This document shows, one piece after another, positions 10,951-23,583 of a stretch of DNA of 64,000 nucleotides. Below the pieces are notes generated by a model. It searched no databases. It was not told where the DNA came from and saw only the letters and a program-made list of their open reading frames with translations. Every line of letters starts with the position of its first letter. Position 1 is the first letter of the stretch. This stretch comes from Papio anubis (lineage: Eukaryota; Chordata; Mammalia; Primates; Cercopithecidae), in assembly GCF_008728515.1 (NCBI RefSeq), contig NC_044991.1, positions 42,798,968 through 42,862,967 of the forward strand, read 5' to 3'. The position numbers and the translations under genes were made by a program.

Positions 10951-12970
10951 GCACTTTCATGAAACCATTTTATTTTCACCTCAAATCATGATTTTGCAGG
11001 CATTCCTTATGTGTTAGTCTTGTTCTATTTTCCACATTTGTTGACATGGTACCTACAATTGCCTGCTAACATGCTTTTAAACCCAGCTGCAAAATGTGCT
11101 ATAAGTAATGTCAGAGGTACAATAAAAAAGATCGAAAATGGGTAGTAGCATGAAAATACATTTTCAACTTATAAATGAAAGTGGAAGAGCAGAGAAATCA
11201 GAGTTTTTATGCAGACATGAGCATACAATCTTTTTCATCATGCAAAAATTCTTTATATTTTCCTCAGCATATAACCAAAAAGTGACCTGCAGGCATTTTG
11301 CTGTCAAAAAGATATCAGTGTTACGTTGTGTAGCATAGACAGATAGCGACAAAAATGAGCGAAGGTTCTTAGATGCACTATCTGAAAGTCAGGCTGGTTT
11401 GGGGGCTGGATTTTAATATACTTACCCCAGTTATCTTCACTTTCACAGTAACAGTGATGGCAACTGACAGTGTAATTATCTTTCAAGGACTGAACTGGTC
11501 TAAGAAATATTCTTCTAGCGTGTCACACACTGTTGATATTAAACTGGCGACATGAGAAACCATCTGGAAAAAATCTGGGCATAAGGAAGTTTAGGGGATC
11601 TAATCCAAGCTGGGTTTTGGCTGATTTACTTCAGTTCACTCAAATCTCGTTTAATAATATGAAATAACACACACGGAAAAAGGAAAGAAAAATGCTATCC
11701 TTTGTTTCAGCGCTGATTAAATGGAATCATATGCATGGAAAATAGTTTAAGGATTCCTTCATCCTTATCCTGCTTTCATTGATCACTTTGTTTCCTCTGC
11801 TAGTAAGATAAACAATGTGCTATATCCCTGTCTCTCAAACTACTTTTTAAAAGGTTTTTATAGTCAAGTATTTCCAGCAAAAAGCTAGAAGTATACAATA
11901 AAATATATAATTTTATTTCTTTGATAAGTCTATACCACACTCTGTTAACTCGTTTATTCTGCTAAGAAAATGTATTGTTATTTTAAACTTAAAAAAGAGA
12001 GACTTTTCTCTGCTGTCTGCTAAAGTGCAATATATTTTTAACAGTTTTAGTGCCAAAATAATTTATAGTCTTTTTTTTAAGATGGTTTACTATGTATTCT
12101 TTCTTATTATTCTCAATGTTTGCAAGTCTCACATGAAACCTGAACGCAAGCACGAAGAGCAGAGATGTTTAGAGAAAGGCTTTCTGAGGCCATAAAGGCA
12201 GGACACCAGGAAGTAGGCATATTCATCCCTACTGGACTAGATATTAAGGGCATGGACCAGGTATAAAATACAGAGAAAAAGAGGCTTTAGGAGGAAGGTT
12301 AGGTAGTCTTTGATAAGAAGGAGAATGGGACAGGAGAAGGGGGTTGCAAGCCAGACTAGTATCTCTCAGTTTTCTCCATCTTCTCTGATAGACATTGATA
12401 TCAAGATATGAGAAGCAAATCTTTCTAGTTCTTTGTTACCACCCAGTCCACAAGTGATACTGCTCCTAAGGGCATCAACACTGCATCCTCATCAATGAAT
12501 AAGCATTTGTGTGTGGCTGCATGCACACACATATTTGGAAGACCCGATTTGTCTGCCAGCCATAGCATCAGGAATAAAGGGGAAGCTGTTGGTTTTCTTT
12601 TCTAATTTCTTAGACCTATATAACTTTGTATTCTGCTCAAACTGTACATTTCTACCCAAACATGACATGCACCATAAGATGTTCCCAGGCTCCCTCTGTC
12701 ACTGGGTCTCCCTAGATCCATCCAAATGCAATTATTTCCTTTCTAAGGACCATCCCCAAATTGCCCAAATTCATCTGACCCATCTTATTTGACTCAACAC
12801 AATTCAAAGGTCTTATTTTCATTTCTGCCATGGAAATCATTTCCGTTAGAGAACACATAGATAAAATGCCAATTGGACATCAGTCTTACTCTGGAGCTAT
12901 TTTGTTTAAGTGGTCCTTCATTAAAGCATGCCTTAAATAATCATCCCAATGATTAAAGACTTCAGAAAGT
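10951..12970. other. Unrecognised DNA
   Basis: No family or gene is identified over about 2 kb. Plus-strand frames at 11138-11338 and 12511-12792 have no recognisable motifs. Confidence 0.45.
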
Positions 12971-12971
12971 T

Positions 12972-13085
12972 TGCTGCTGCTGCTGCTTAAAACATTTAGA
13001 ATAAATCACCTTTATGTACAGAAAGTAAAGTGAACTCCAACAAGCCTGTAACACACACACACCTGCACACACACACACATACACA
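12972..13085. repeat. Short simple repeats (CTG)n and interrupted (CA)n
   Basis: Five CTG-like triplets lie near 12973-12988. An interrupted CA array follows at about 13051-13085, broken by ctg and at. Both are short and unlikely to be highly variable. Confidence 0.8.
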
Positions 13086-14818
13086 TTACCTTCCAATATT
13101 CATTCCCTTTTTGTCATGCATCTATAATATCACAGAATGGGATATTTTGGAATCTCTATGTTTGGATTTAGTTAGAAAATATTAGGAGACCTGGAAAGCT
13201 TAAGTGCTCCTAATCATAGCTGCTGGCAAGAAATGTGGTGGAAAATGGGACTTTTCATACTAATTAACTCTGTATTCACACATGGGTTTCATTTTCCACA
13301 TCACATACTTATATGAAGGCCCCACATCACAAAAGGGTTAGGATTCCATCAGAGACAAAGACAGCTGTCAAATCCTCACGTAGTGTCTCCAAGATGGACA
13401 GAGCTAGAAATACACCAAAAACTAAGGCTGGTGGGGGATGAGGGTGGGACAGTAAGCCACTGTCCCAGTGGAAATAAGTATGGAAATATAAGAATTAAAT
13501 TTTAAATTCTTCACAAGAATAAGTTGTTTTCTATACTCAAAAGAAATGTTCTATATGCAAAACTTTATTATGATCATCTTGTTTCCAATGGTAAGAGAGA
13601 GGCTGCTTCCTTCCAGAAATAAGTCAGGCCTGATTTTTGTGCTGATTCAACATAATCTTGACGAACAAAGCAGCAAAGACTTCTCTGCCAGGAAAGTACA
13701 TGCATAATTGTTGAGATCTACTAAATAGTCTCTTGTTCAACACAGGGTGTCAAGCAGAGATGTTGCAGTAGCTGAGATAAAACAGCAGTGTGCTCTGTTC
13801 TTATTTTAATTCCCTTGGCACCCCCCAGGGTTCACATGGCTACGGAAGAAAAAGCAGCAGCTTTTCACCCCAGTATAGCTTGTCTAATGATAATTACTGA
13901 TAAATAACTTAGCATAAAATAACAAAAGCCAAAGGCACTGCTTAAAAAATCTACCCAAACCATTTTGCTCCTTCTCATTTCATCTCTCTCATTCATTCAT
14001 CTTTTTAAAAAATTTGATTTTCACAAAGGATAAAGGACAATACCCTACTGAAGGCAGATGAGGCCCCAAACATACTGGTTTTAGGTAGCACAGACAGAAC
14101 AGTATTAAATTTTAGCCTAGTACTACCAAGCAACATAGAGAATCTCCAAGAACATCAAAACAAGTAACCACTCTACCCAGCCAGGTTCGGCCCAAAATGT
14201 GAAACTTAGCTGTTAAGTAGTCAAAATGACAACATCACTGCAAATTGCCAGCAAAATTCCAAAAGCTGAACTAATCTACAGATCCTGAAGAAAAGATTTT
14301 CTCTTATCTTTCTGGTTCACTTTGCATATGCTGTTGGAAAGCGAGAAAGCTAATTGCATAATTCATGCTTATTCCAATAAAATGCGTAATGAGAGCAAGC
14401 CCAAATTACCAACACTTTGAAGGATAAGGATGTTGAGGCAAAGGAGGTGAAGGCTGTAAAAAGACCATGAATGATGTCATTAAGTCGCGTTCTCTTACAG
14501 TATTCACTGCCTCCATGTCAGGAAGTATGAACTTCCGATGTTCCCTGACTGCACCAAGAGTATCACAGCGTCTGTCTTAATGCCACATCCTCTTGGGATC
14601 TTGAAAATTTCTCCTTTGTTTGGGCAAATAATTTAAGTAAGAGTTCTTTTGTGGCCTTTTAGATCTAGCCATCTGGAAACGAGTTGACTTTGATCATTTA
14701 GTTTATTCATCCCCTTTACTCAACCCATTCCCCTTCTGTTTTAGACATAAACCAGACCACCTAAAGCAAAATGATGTGTCCAAGAATGAAAAAAAAAAAA
14801 TTGACATATCCAGAAAGA
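13086..14818. other. Unrecognised DNA
   Basis: I see no gene or clear transposon in this 1.7 kb. It contains a 12-base A run near 14788-14800. Confidence 0.45.
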
Positions 14819-14828
14819 CCATAATCAG

Positions 14829-14832
<4 letters not shown>

Positions 14833-14859
<27 letters not shown>

Positions 14860-15140
14860 GAGACTGAGTCTTGCTCTGTGGCCCAGGCTGGAGTGCAGTG
14901 GTGCAATCTAGTCCTGCTGCAATCTCTGCATTCAGGATTCAAGTGATTCTCTTGCCTCAGCCTCCCGAGTCACTGGGATTACAGGCATGCACCACCATGA
15001 CTGGCTAATTTTGTATTTTTAGTAGAGATGAGGTTTCACCTTGTTGGCCAGGCAGGTCTCAAACCCCTGACTTCAAGTTATCTTGCCTGCCTCAGCTTCC
15101 CATATGCTGAGATTATAGGCATCAGTCACTGAACTCAGCC
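14833..15140 (-). mobile_element. Alu, full length, minus strand, long T tail
   Basis: A run of about 27 T precedes 'gagactgagtcttgctctgt', and the copy ends near 'actgaactcagcc'. Target duplications of 14 bp (ccataatcagtctt at 14819-14832, ccatgatcagtctt at 15141-15154) differ at one base. Divergence in the second arm suggests an AluS or older copy. Confidence 0.95.
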
Positions 15141-15264
15141 CATGATCAGTCTTGACTTATTTCCAGGTTATTTTTCAATGACAAAAAAACGCCAGCATCT
15201 AGCACTAGCATTACATCTTTTCTTTTGAATAATTGTTTTATCATCTTATCATAGTCAGATAATA

Positions 15265-15440
15265 TACTATAATTTTACAAAGTAATTTTTATTCTTCTTA
15301 TTTTACAAATGAGTGACCTGAGTATTAGAGAGATTAAGAAACTCACCTAAATTTCCTCATTTCCTCATGGGGTTAACTGGTAGAGCTGGGAGTCAAATTT
15401 GGGTCTCCTAATTTTACTCCAACACAACGTCTGTCACTTT
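15265..15440 (-). mobile_element. MIR fragment
   Basis: The order 'ttttacaaatgagtgacctg', 'agagagattaagaaactcac', 'ggtagagctgggagtcaaat' follows the reverse-complement MIR core. Confidence 0.75.
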
Positions 15441-16879
15441 CACAATTCTTCAGCCAGCCACAAATAGGCGAACAGGCATAAAATGATAGAAAAACATGGT
15501 TGTCTTTTTAAACTAGAAGAGACCTCCATAGTCATATTTTTTTTGGTCAAAATCTTGAGATTTGAGGCAGAAAGTGACATGGATTATGGCTGTGGTGTCT
15601 TTAATTTTGATGAACTAAATAAAAAGTACTGCAGTTTGAGAACAATAAACCATCATATCTCTCTAACTTCCAAACCATGGATCAATTAAAAATACACGCA
15701 AGAGTCAGAGATGAAAACATCAGCCTTCTTATTTGGAAGACTATATTGCAAAATGTAGCTTGACCACAAGGTCAGAAGTCTTTCTATCCATTGACCCCAT
15801 GTTTATAACTTGGACCTATAGGTTGTTGAGAATTGGGTTTTCAGGACAGACAGGCAGAGAATTTCATAGAAAATTCCATCTGACTCACCCCTTATTGACC
15901 ACCATGAGCCCAAGACTGTACATGCACAGTGATGCTTAGTGCACTGATTTTGCTCAGCAGAGGAACATGGACCAGTGGATGTCAGGCTCTTACCATTCAA
16001 CCAGTCATCTCTTCCCATGAGAGAAGTCAGAGAACAATGGAGAGAATTCAACTGTTTGTCCTCAGTTCTTCCAAGAGTTGACAGAAATTCTCATTTTATG
16101 GGGTGGCAAGAATATGGGAAATGGGTGAGGAGATGGAGCAAGTGCAAATCTACTTTGGTCTTAAATAAGATTGTGATTTCAATATTTAAGCTAAAAAATA
16201 ACAATGATTCTATTTTACTCAATTAACGTTTGTTTGATGCATTTAGTGATCCTACTCCAGAGATTGATTTAATCATGACTATTATTTATTTAATATTTTA
16301 TTTGCTATTGTTATCTAATAGTTCTAGGCTCTTACCTTCATCCACATGTGATAGTCAGCCTGAGAATCTTTAATGCATTATACAAAAAGGAAAATGTGAT
16401 CCTAATAGCATAACTAAATGGTTCAGTCATAGCTTTGCAATAATTCAACAAAATGTTTAATTTTGATAGTCACTTAAACTAACCCTTTCTTTATAAGAAA
16501 TACATATACACATATCAAAGAAATGATACTATCAGGGCTTCAGTAACTTTTTAATGTAGGAAGGGATTTCAGACACAGAATTAGAATTCACTGGGCTGCC
16601 TGAAGTTTTCTTTACTAACCAACACTTCTTGAGCTCAGTCAATGGGATGAAGAGTTATGTTATCAAAGGAATATAAATTTTCAGATTCTGGTGAGGCCCC
16701 TAAAAGATAAGGGAAAAGGGGAAAAATAATAACACACTGGTTTCACATGAAACATTATAAAACCACGTTTCAATGTAGCCAAAACGAGCCCCTTCACCAA
16801 GATATGGGTTGAGGGAACCCCAGCACCTTTGGCAAGTGTTTTAGAGGCTGTTTTCTGCAGACCAGCGTGGGACAAAGCA
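15441..16879. other. Unrecognised DNA
   Basis: Three overlapping short frames (15733-15939 and 15975-16226 on plus, 15803-16051 on minus) carry no recognisable motif. No repeat family is seen. Confidence 0.45.
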
Positions 16880-16959
16880 TTAGGTTGGTGCAAAAGTAAT
16901 TGTGCTTTTTACCATTGAAAGTAATAGCAAAACATGCTATTACTTTTTCACCAACCTAA
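16880..16959. mobile_element. MADE1, an 80-bp mariner-derived MITE
   Basis: This is a full-length MADE1 palindrome. The outer ends are 'ttaggttggtgcaaaagtaa' and 'ttactttttcaccaacctaa', with the central 'accattgaaagtaat'. The right flank is TA, as expected for a mariner target duplication; the left flank is CA, presumably decayed. MADE1 copies are the known source of the primate miR-548 family. This copy has extra internal symmetry: 16921-16943 can form a perfect 9-bp stem with a 5-base loop. Confidence 0.95.
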
Positions 16960-17239
16960 TAGAAATGCCGGAGGATTTCAGTGCAGGAGGGAAGGTGCTG
17001 GGGTGGCTGAGGCCACAGATTGAAAGTTAGGCAGCTGAGGCAGAGTGGTCCTGAAGACAGCACAGTAGGCAAGAAGTCAGCAGGATAATCAGAATGGAAT
17101 GACCACTGAGGTCTTTGGCAGTGGCGAAGTGCTCATAGTCTGGCTAGGGCCAAAGTACATGGGCAGCCCAAGATGGGCTTGATTGCTTTGTGCCAGGATC
17201 TAATGAATTTCCACTGACACAATAGTAGAGAAACCCTGA
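16960..17239. other. Unrecognised GC-richer DNA
   Basis: No gene or repeat is recognised. It is relatively G-rich on the plus strand. Confidence 0.4.
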
Positions 17240-17390
17240 GTGTCTTACCTGATTTCTGACTCTTGTCATCTTTTTATATCTTAGTTATGCTTACCACATA
17301 GAATTGGGTAGAGATTGATTGAGATTTGAGTAGAGCATATTACAGTGCCTAACATGTAGTAGGCACACATTAGATTATCACTGTGTGAGT
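17240..17390 (+). mobile_element. MIR fragment
   Basis: The order 'tgactcttgtcatctttt', 'gagtagagcatattacagtg' and 'cctaacatgtagtaggcaca' follows the 3' half of MIR. Confidence 0.65.
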
Positions 17391-19480
17391 TTGTCCCAGT
17401 TGAAAGTGCTTTCTGAGTGGTCGTTCATATGAGGGGGAAGTTGATGACTCCTACACAACATGGCTGGGGATGAACAAAGAGCAAAATGTACCGGGTTGCC
17501 CGACAGTGGTAATCTGCTGGAGCTCAGTAAGACAAACAAATAGCTCAGAGACCAGGGGATACTCTAACAGCTGCACCAAATTAAGCCCAATTCCCCCTTC
17601 TGTACTCTCTGTGTTCCATCATGAGTTCAGAAAGGTAAAATCTGAGACCAATTCAGTGTGCTCTCTATAGTAAACATGCTTGACCATAACTTGGGCTAAA
17701 GTTTCTATTGGCCCTTTTGCTTACATCCTAGAATGTCTGACTTGCCTCTAGGGTCTCAGGCAACCATAGATTTTTAAAGCTCTCTTTTGGAGATGACCCA
17801 AGGGGCCAATGGTAAGCTTGCTAAGTCTGTGTGTCAGGGGAAAAAACCAAAAGATTTTGCTTACATTTCTTGTCTTCGGTGTGTGTGTTTGCTGTTTCTT
17901 CTTGTTTTTAAAACCAAGTGAGGTACCCTTTTTATTTTTTTCTCTCTCTGCTTCTGAAGTATAGATATTCTTCTACATGTTGTACCTAAGTAATAGAATC
18001 AGGAACTGTAAACTACCTAATCAAAGAATTAAGAGAAAGATGTAGGGGTCCTAACCCATATCTTGTTGTCCCAGCCTGTATTTTATAGCCTGGGATGAAT
18101 TTTACTAAACAGAATTGTTCCTAAGGAAAACATTTCTTTTTTTAAAGGAATCTCCAAATTTGCCTACTTAAAACGGAGCGCCCCACTGAATGTGGCTTTT
18201 TGAAGGAAGAAATGCAGAGAAGTGAATTTTACTGCAATGATGAATCAGCAAAATTATTTGCATATGAATTTTATGTTGCTGCCAATTCCTCTTTAATTAT
18301 GATTGTATGACTCATTAATCCATGGCTGTATGACTGATTGCAGTTCTCCCTACTTGCAATGGTCAAGCTAATATGGGTCTTAGGTAAAATTGAAATTCAT
18401 GGAAAATGCCCCAAACAGTAAATAAAGTTGGAAACTGGCTCTAAGGGCAAGAGTTCTTCCCTTTTTCCTAATACACATCAATCTCACACTGAAGTCTGGA
18501 TTCAAGTTAACTGTAGCAAATGACCACCAATCAAGAGAGAGAGAAGTCAGAACACAGTTAGGGTCCATTGGCTAGAGAGGAATCCCACAATGTACTGAGT
18601 TTATACTCACATTTGTTCTTAATAAGAAAACTGTAATCACACAAAAACAGAAACAGAGACGGTGATTCTTTTTGGTAATATCTCCCAAATGCTTTTCTTA
18701 TTTTCTAAAACAAGAATACTAAGCATACAGGGAGTGTGAACTACATTGTAACATGTAAGAGCTAAAATTCAAATGGGTCTCTTCCAACATTTTTATCATT
18801 GAAGAACTTCATTACTATAAATAATGCATGCCATTTAACCAAAACTATTTTAGAAAGTAGTATATCATTGCTGGTTACCAACAACTGGGCACCATGAATA
18901 TCCAGAGGTTATTTTATCATTGGATAAACAGCTTCAGTTTAAGCAAAGATTTTGGGAAAAAATAAACCAGATGTCTTAGTATAAATCAAGAGATCCATGA
19001 TTCTTTGAGTAAACACAGTGCCCCAAATCCATCATTTATATTGGTGTAACCAGCATTCCGGAAACACATATCATAAATGAACGAGCCTCTCACACAACCC
19101 TGTACTCAGAGAAGCCAGAAGGTTTAATCCCCAAATAGATTAAACTAGACAGATGGGTAAAACTGTTTACAGTGTTCCCAGAATGGCTGTTTTTGTGACA
19201 TGCCTCAAAGAGGACACAGATGCATATGACCCATTTTAATTTTCCTTCTCTAAGCCTCTCTGCTTTACTGAGCCAAGCACGGTTCAGAAGCAGGTCTGAA
19301 TAAGTCAGGAATGCATGAGTTCCAAAGAGTCCCATTTGGGACCTGCGAGAAATAAAGATCAGGCAATGAATCCTGAGTAAGCTATCCCCAAACCAAATAA
19401 ACATGTTCTTCATTTGGAGATTATGCCACGCAATAAATGTCACACATACTTTCAATCCCAGTTAATTTATAGTTCTTTAG
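17391..19480. other. Unrecognised DNA
   Basis: No family or gene is identified over about 2.1 kb. A 121-codon minus-strand frame at 19090-19455 has no motif I know and is probably chance. Confidence 0.45.
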
Positions 19481-19538
19481 TTCTTTCTTTTTCTTTTCTT
19501 TCCTTTCTTTCTTTCTTTCTTTTTTTTTTTTTTTTTTT
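19481..19538. repeat. Pyrimidine tract, decayed Alu tail
   Basis: A (TTTC)n-rich tract precedes 18 T. It is the mutated poly(A) tail of the minus-strand Alu that follows. Confidence 0.85.
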
Positions 19539-19680
19539 GAGATTGAGTCTCTCTCTGTCACCCAGGCTGGAGTGCAGTGGCGCGATCTTGGCTCACTGCA
19601 ACCTCCACCTCCCAGGTTCAAGCAATTCTCCTGCCTCAGCCTCCCGAGTAGCTGGGACTACAGAGATGTGGTTTCACTGT
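19539..19680 (-). mobile_element. Alu, truncated and deleted
   Basis: Alu text runs from 'gagattgagtctctctctgt' to 'agctgggactacag', then jumps to 'agatgtggtttcactgtg'. The usual text in between is missing, and so is everything further toward the Alu 5' end. Confidence 0.88.
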
Positions 19681-21029
19681 GAGATGCACTGGTTATTTCT
19701 AATGTCATTTTTTAGATAAGTGAGATAAGCTCAGAGTATCTTTCAAAATTCATTGTCCCAACTATCAACCCCTTACCTATTCCTCTAGACTTTCAGTGAT
19801 ATGTTTTGCACTAGCAGAGGGCAGAACCCATCCATCACTCCCCATGATCCACAGTTACAGTATGTGCCTCTTTTATTTTCCTGGAAAATGCTAGATGTAT
19901 GGCTTTAAAAGTGTCTTAAACTGTATTGATAAAACTGTAAACTAGTTGCAAGAAGAAAGCACTCAAATGAAAATGTCAAGTTCAAATGATAGTATACAAG
20001 CAGGACAATTTTCAAATCCCATTATGACTCTCCATATCTCTATTCCAAAAGAGGGACTGGAATTGGTCGTTACTCTGATTTGGAAATAGACATCAGAGAA
20101 TACGAGGGCTTCTCTACCACAGGGCTGCAGGTGGCTCTTGTGTAAGCTTCCACCCCTGGCCATCTCTCACTCCCTCCTCACCCACTCACTAGGGTCCCCT
20201 TCACACATTCCCTTCTTCCCCCATTAATAGACACACTCATACCCCTTTACACTCTGTCTTTAGAGATTTGCTATATCCTAAGGTATAAAATCAAGAACAA
20301 CTCAAATTCCACTGATATAAATGTAGCTTCTGCATTTTACTTGCAATGCTGCAATAAGCAGGGGTTTCTCTCAAAGATTTGTATGGTTTGAAATGAATAA
20401 AAGATAAAGCTATGAACGTAGCACAGGGTTCAGAAGATTAGTATGCATGTAGCTGTTTATTCCTTCCAAGGCTAAACAGCTAAAGTCATTTCCTTCCAAA
20501 CAAAGGTCTTTTAGGACATTTTTATTCAGTGCTCAGAATTTAAACTCACGCCCTCTTTAAATGGCCCAGCTTGCTACTTCAGCTCCATTTAACCTTCATA
20601 CCCTTCTTCACATTTCCAAAAGAAGAAATTTAAAAATAATAAACTGCACCTAAAGGGCTATAATCTAATCTATTTCATTAAATCGTTCCAACAAACAATA
20701 GTCCTAAACATACAAGTTATATAACTGTGTTTTGTTTAAGAAAATGAATATTATATTGTTTGATTTTTCTTTTTCTTTTTTCTTTTTGCCAAATAGGATT
20801 ACCATGATGTACAGGTTCTAAAGCTAAAAATATGAAACTTATATGATGGAAAAGTTAATATATCAAGTTTTTATCTAAGTTGAAGTCCATTCAGATTTAC
20901 AAGGCTATAAATTATCTAGCTATATTCAAGTGACATATTTTGGATTTATCTTTTTGATAAATAAACAGTCCTTTGTGGGCAAAGAGAAATGTAATACAAA
21001 ACAACTTTGCCAAAACTGTCTTCCTTCTT
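19681..21029. other. Unrecognised DNA
   Basis: No gene or repeat is recognised, apart from a T-rich pyrimidine tract near 20762-20787. Confidence 0.45.
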
Positions 21030-22190
21030 TAAGCATTATCCTGGAGCAAATTCCTCTCTCTTCACCTTCACCATTAGATTTACTCTTCCTCCTATAGCCC
21101 CAGACTTAGCTGTGCTGATCAGAACTGTGGGCAACATTAGCACTGTCTCTCTCTATGCCACTTCTCGTACCAAATAATTACTAAGCCTCATCTATTCTAA
21201 CTCCTATATCTCTTTCCAGTCCAGCCATGCCTCCACATCTCCATTGCCATTCTCGCCATTATTTCTCATGTGGATTACAACATAGCCCTCTCCCTTATTT
21301 TCCTGATCCCGGTTTTGCTGGCTTTGATCCATTCTTCTAGTGTCTGCAAAATGGCCATGTGAAACTGCTAAACTGAATCTGTCCTAATACCTAAAACTTC
21401 TCTGCTTCTTGTCTGCTACTACTCTTTGGATAAAGTCTCCAGGCCTAAACAGTATTCAAGGGCCTACAAGTCCTGATTCTTTTCCGTGCCTCTATCTGCT
21501 TTATTCTGTAGGACATTGATCTTTTTTTGCAATTCTTTGAATATAAACTCATTCTTGAATGTGCTTCTTTTACTCAGTAAAAACTTACAAAATACTCATT
21601 GTGGCCGGGCACGTCCACAATGTGCCCAGCATGCCTGTAATCTTGGCAATTTGGGAGGCTGAGGCAGGTGGCTCGCTTGAGCTCGGGAGTTCAGAACTGC
21701 CCTGGGCAACATGGTGGAACCCCAACTCTACTAACAATTACAAAAATTAGCCGGGCATGATGGTGCGTGCCTGTAGTTCCAGCTACTTGGGAGGCTGAGG
21801 TGGGAGATCGCTTGAGCCTCAGAGGCAGAGGTTGCAGTGAGCTATCACCACCACTGCACTCCAGCCTGGGTGACAGAGTGAGACTCTATCTCAAACAAAT
21901 AAATGAACAAATACCCACTGTGTGCCAGGTTTTGTGCTAGATGTTGAGAAACAGGGGTGAGCACAGTCTTTCTGACCCTATGTATTCCTGCAGTAATGGG
22001 ACTTCCTCTTGCATAGCATGCCCCAGTCTGTATTATAATTGATACGATTTGTCCATATCACCATTAGAATCTAAGCTCTATGATGGAGAGGGATGGGCTA
22101 TATTTATTTTGTTGACTCTTGTGTTCTCAGTCCCTAGCAGAAAGCCTGGCACCTGGTAGGGGTTCCAGAAATTGTTGAGTAAATTACTAT
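21030..22190 (+). mobile_element. L2-type LINE 3' region, split by an Alu
   Basis: Text around 21190-21480 ('ctttccagtccagccatgcc', 'ttctcatgtggattacaaca') and 22063-22185 ('agaatctaagctctatgatg', 'agcagaaagcctggcacctg', 'ttgttgagtaaatt') follows the 3' part of L2. The pieces directly around the Alu (21555-21600, 21911-21960) read better as an L2 end on the opposite strand, so more than one L2 copy may be involved. Confidence 0.6.
21603..21908 (+). mobile_element. Alu (old, AluJ/S), nested in L2 sequence
   Basis: It starts 'ggccgggcacg' and ends in a (CAAATAAA)-type tail. Target duplications of 13 bp (aaatactcattgt at 21590-21602, aaatacccactgt at 21909-21921) differ at two bases. The first arm carries a small internal rearrangement near 21615-21635. 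Confidence 0.92.
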
Positions 22191-22270
22191 GTTATTTATA
22201 ATATAAATTTACCAGTTGCCTGTTAATAGATCTAAAAAGTATAATTTCCTGTGCACCTCTCCCCAGCAGA

Positions 22271-22377
22271 GTAAATTTCCAACAACATATAATAACACTT
22301 TCTTCGGAATTTTTTAGTCTTTGTAATTGTTTTACTTTGAGTTCCCTCAAAAGCAGACTCTGAGACAAAGTCTTGGA
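22271..22377. repeat. Left arm of a 107-bp inverted duplication
   Basis: This 107-bp block matches the reverse complement of 22942-23048 at 101 of 107 positions by hand alignment, without gaps. It runs from 'gtaaatttccaacaa' to 'gacaaagtcttgga'. Confidence 0.97.
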
Positions 22378-22941
22378 TTCAGTTAGTTTATTTGGGATGA
22401 TCCCAGGAAGAACACGGGAGGTGATAGGAAAGGCAATTGAGAAGGGAGAAATCCAGTAAGAGGCATTTTAACGAGTGCATAACCAATGTAGGCAACTGAG
22501 GCTCAGATTTTTTCTGAGGACTCATATAGGACATTCTTAAAACTGTGCCAGCAAGGGACTGAGATACCAGATTATTTATTCAGTGAATCCTCTCCCATAC
22601 TGGTTAAGGGATGTCTTTGGAGGCATTACATTTTTGTCACTTCTAGGCTACTATTCGCCAGAACTGAGTAAAACTACCATGACACTGTAGAAGTCTCCAG
22701 GAAAGGAGTGGGAGATGGAGGTATTTGACATGGAAGCTCTCTGTGTTTTCTGGGAACTGTCCATGAAGGCTTCAGGTAAACTCAGCTGGGCCAAGGAAAA
22801 CAGAGCAGGCATCCTTATCAACTGCCATGCACGCCTTCGCATACAGCATTAACAACAACAACAACAACACCACCACCAAAACCAGAAACAAAACACCCCA
22901 AAACCTAACATCCTGAGTGCCTACCACTTTGTTTCTAGTAT
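22378..22941. other. 564-bp spacer between inverted arms
   Basis: This is single-copy sequence within the window, ending with a CAA/CCA-rich tract at about 22849-22895. The part next to the left arm ('agtttatttgggatgatccc') resembles an old interspersed repeat that I cannot name. Confidence 0.6.
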
Positions 22942-23048
22942 TCCAAGACTTTGTCTCAGGGTCTGCTTTTGAGGGAACTCAAAATAAAACAATTACAAAG
23001 ACTAAAAAATTCCAGAGAAAGTGTTATTATACGTTGTTGGAAATTCAC
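22942..23048. repeat. Right arm of a 107-bp inverted duplication
   Basis: Reverse-complement partner of 22271-22377. The six differences comprise four scattered single changes and one adjacent pair. Flanking bases beyond 22271 and 23048 stop matching abruptly. Confidence 0.97.
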
Positions 23049-23583
23049 TTAATAGCAGATTGGAATATTGTAGAATAATGAGAGTTTTTCAAGAAATGAG
23101 GATTCTCTGAGGACCAGATCTAGTTTGGTGATGACTTAAAGGGCCATGGATAGGAAAAGATCATTTAAAGATTTCAGAATGGTCAAGAAAACTAAAGAAA
23201 GACTGTGAGCATCTACCCACATTTACAAGCTGTCAATAAACAACCTGAAGAATACACCAGAGGCCCAGATGCTACTTCTGACAAGGCAGTGATAATTCCT
23301 CTGTCTTCCAAGAAAGAGAAGAACTTCTAGAAAACTATGAGGAGGGGAGGAAAACACGTGTTCCCACTCCATATACTTACCCAACTTCCCTCGCTCTAAT
23401 TAATTCACAAAGCATACCTTTTTATAAAACAGGCTTAATCATGGATTTCCTTGGAGAAAAAAAAGTATGCATATAAAAATTTGAGGAAGATTTTCTCTTT
23501 ATATGAAAGTAATAAGTGCTTATATAATTATCATAAATAAAAAGGAACAATAATCTGTTTACACAGAAATAAAATTTTCTTTT
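23049..23583. other. Unrecognised DNA
   Basis: No family or gene is recognised. Confidence 0.4.

Noticed and set aside
22271..23048. The 107-bp inverted arms as terminal repeats of a DNA transposon
   Set aside because: No TA or 8-bp duplication flanks the unit, no transposase remnant lies inside, and the outer ends match no family known to me.
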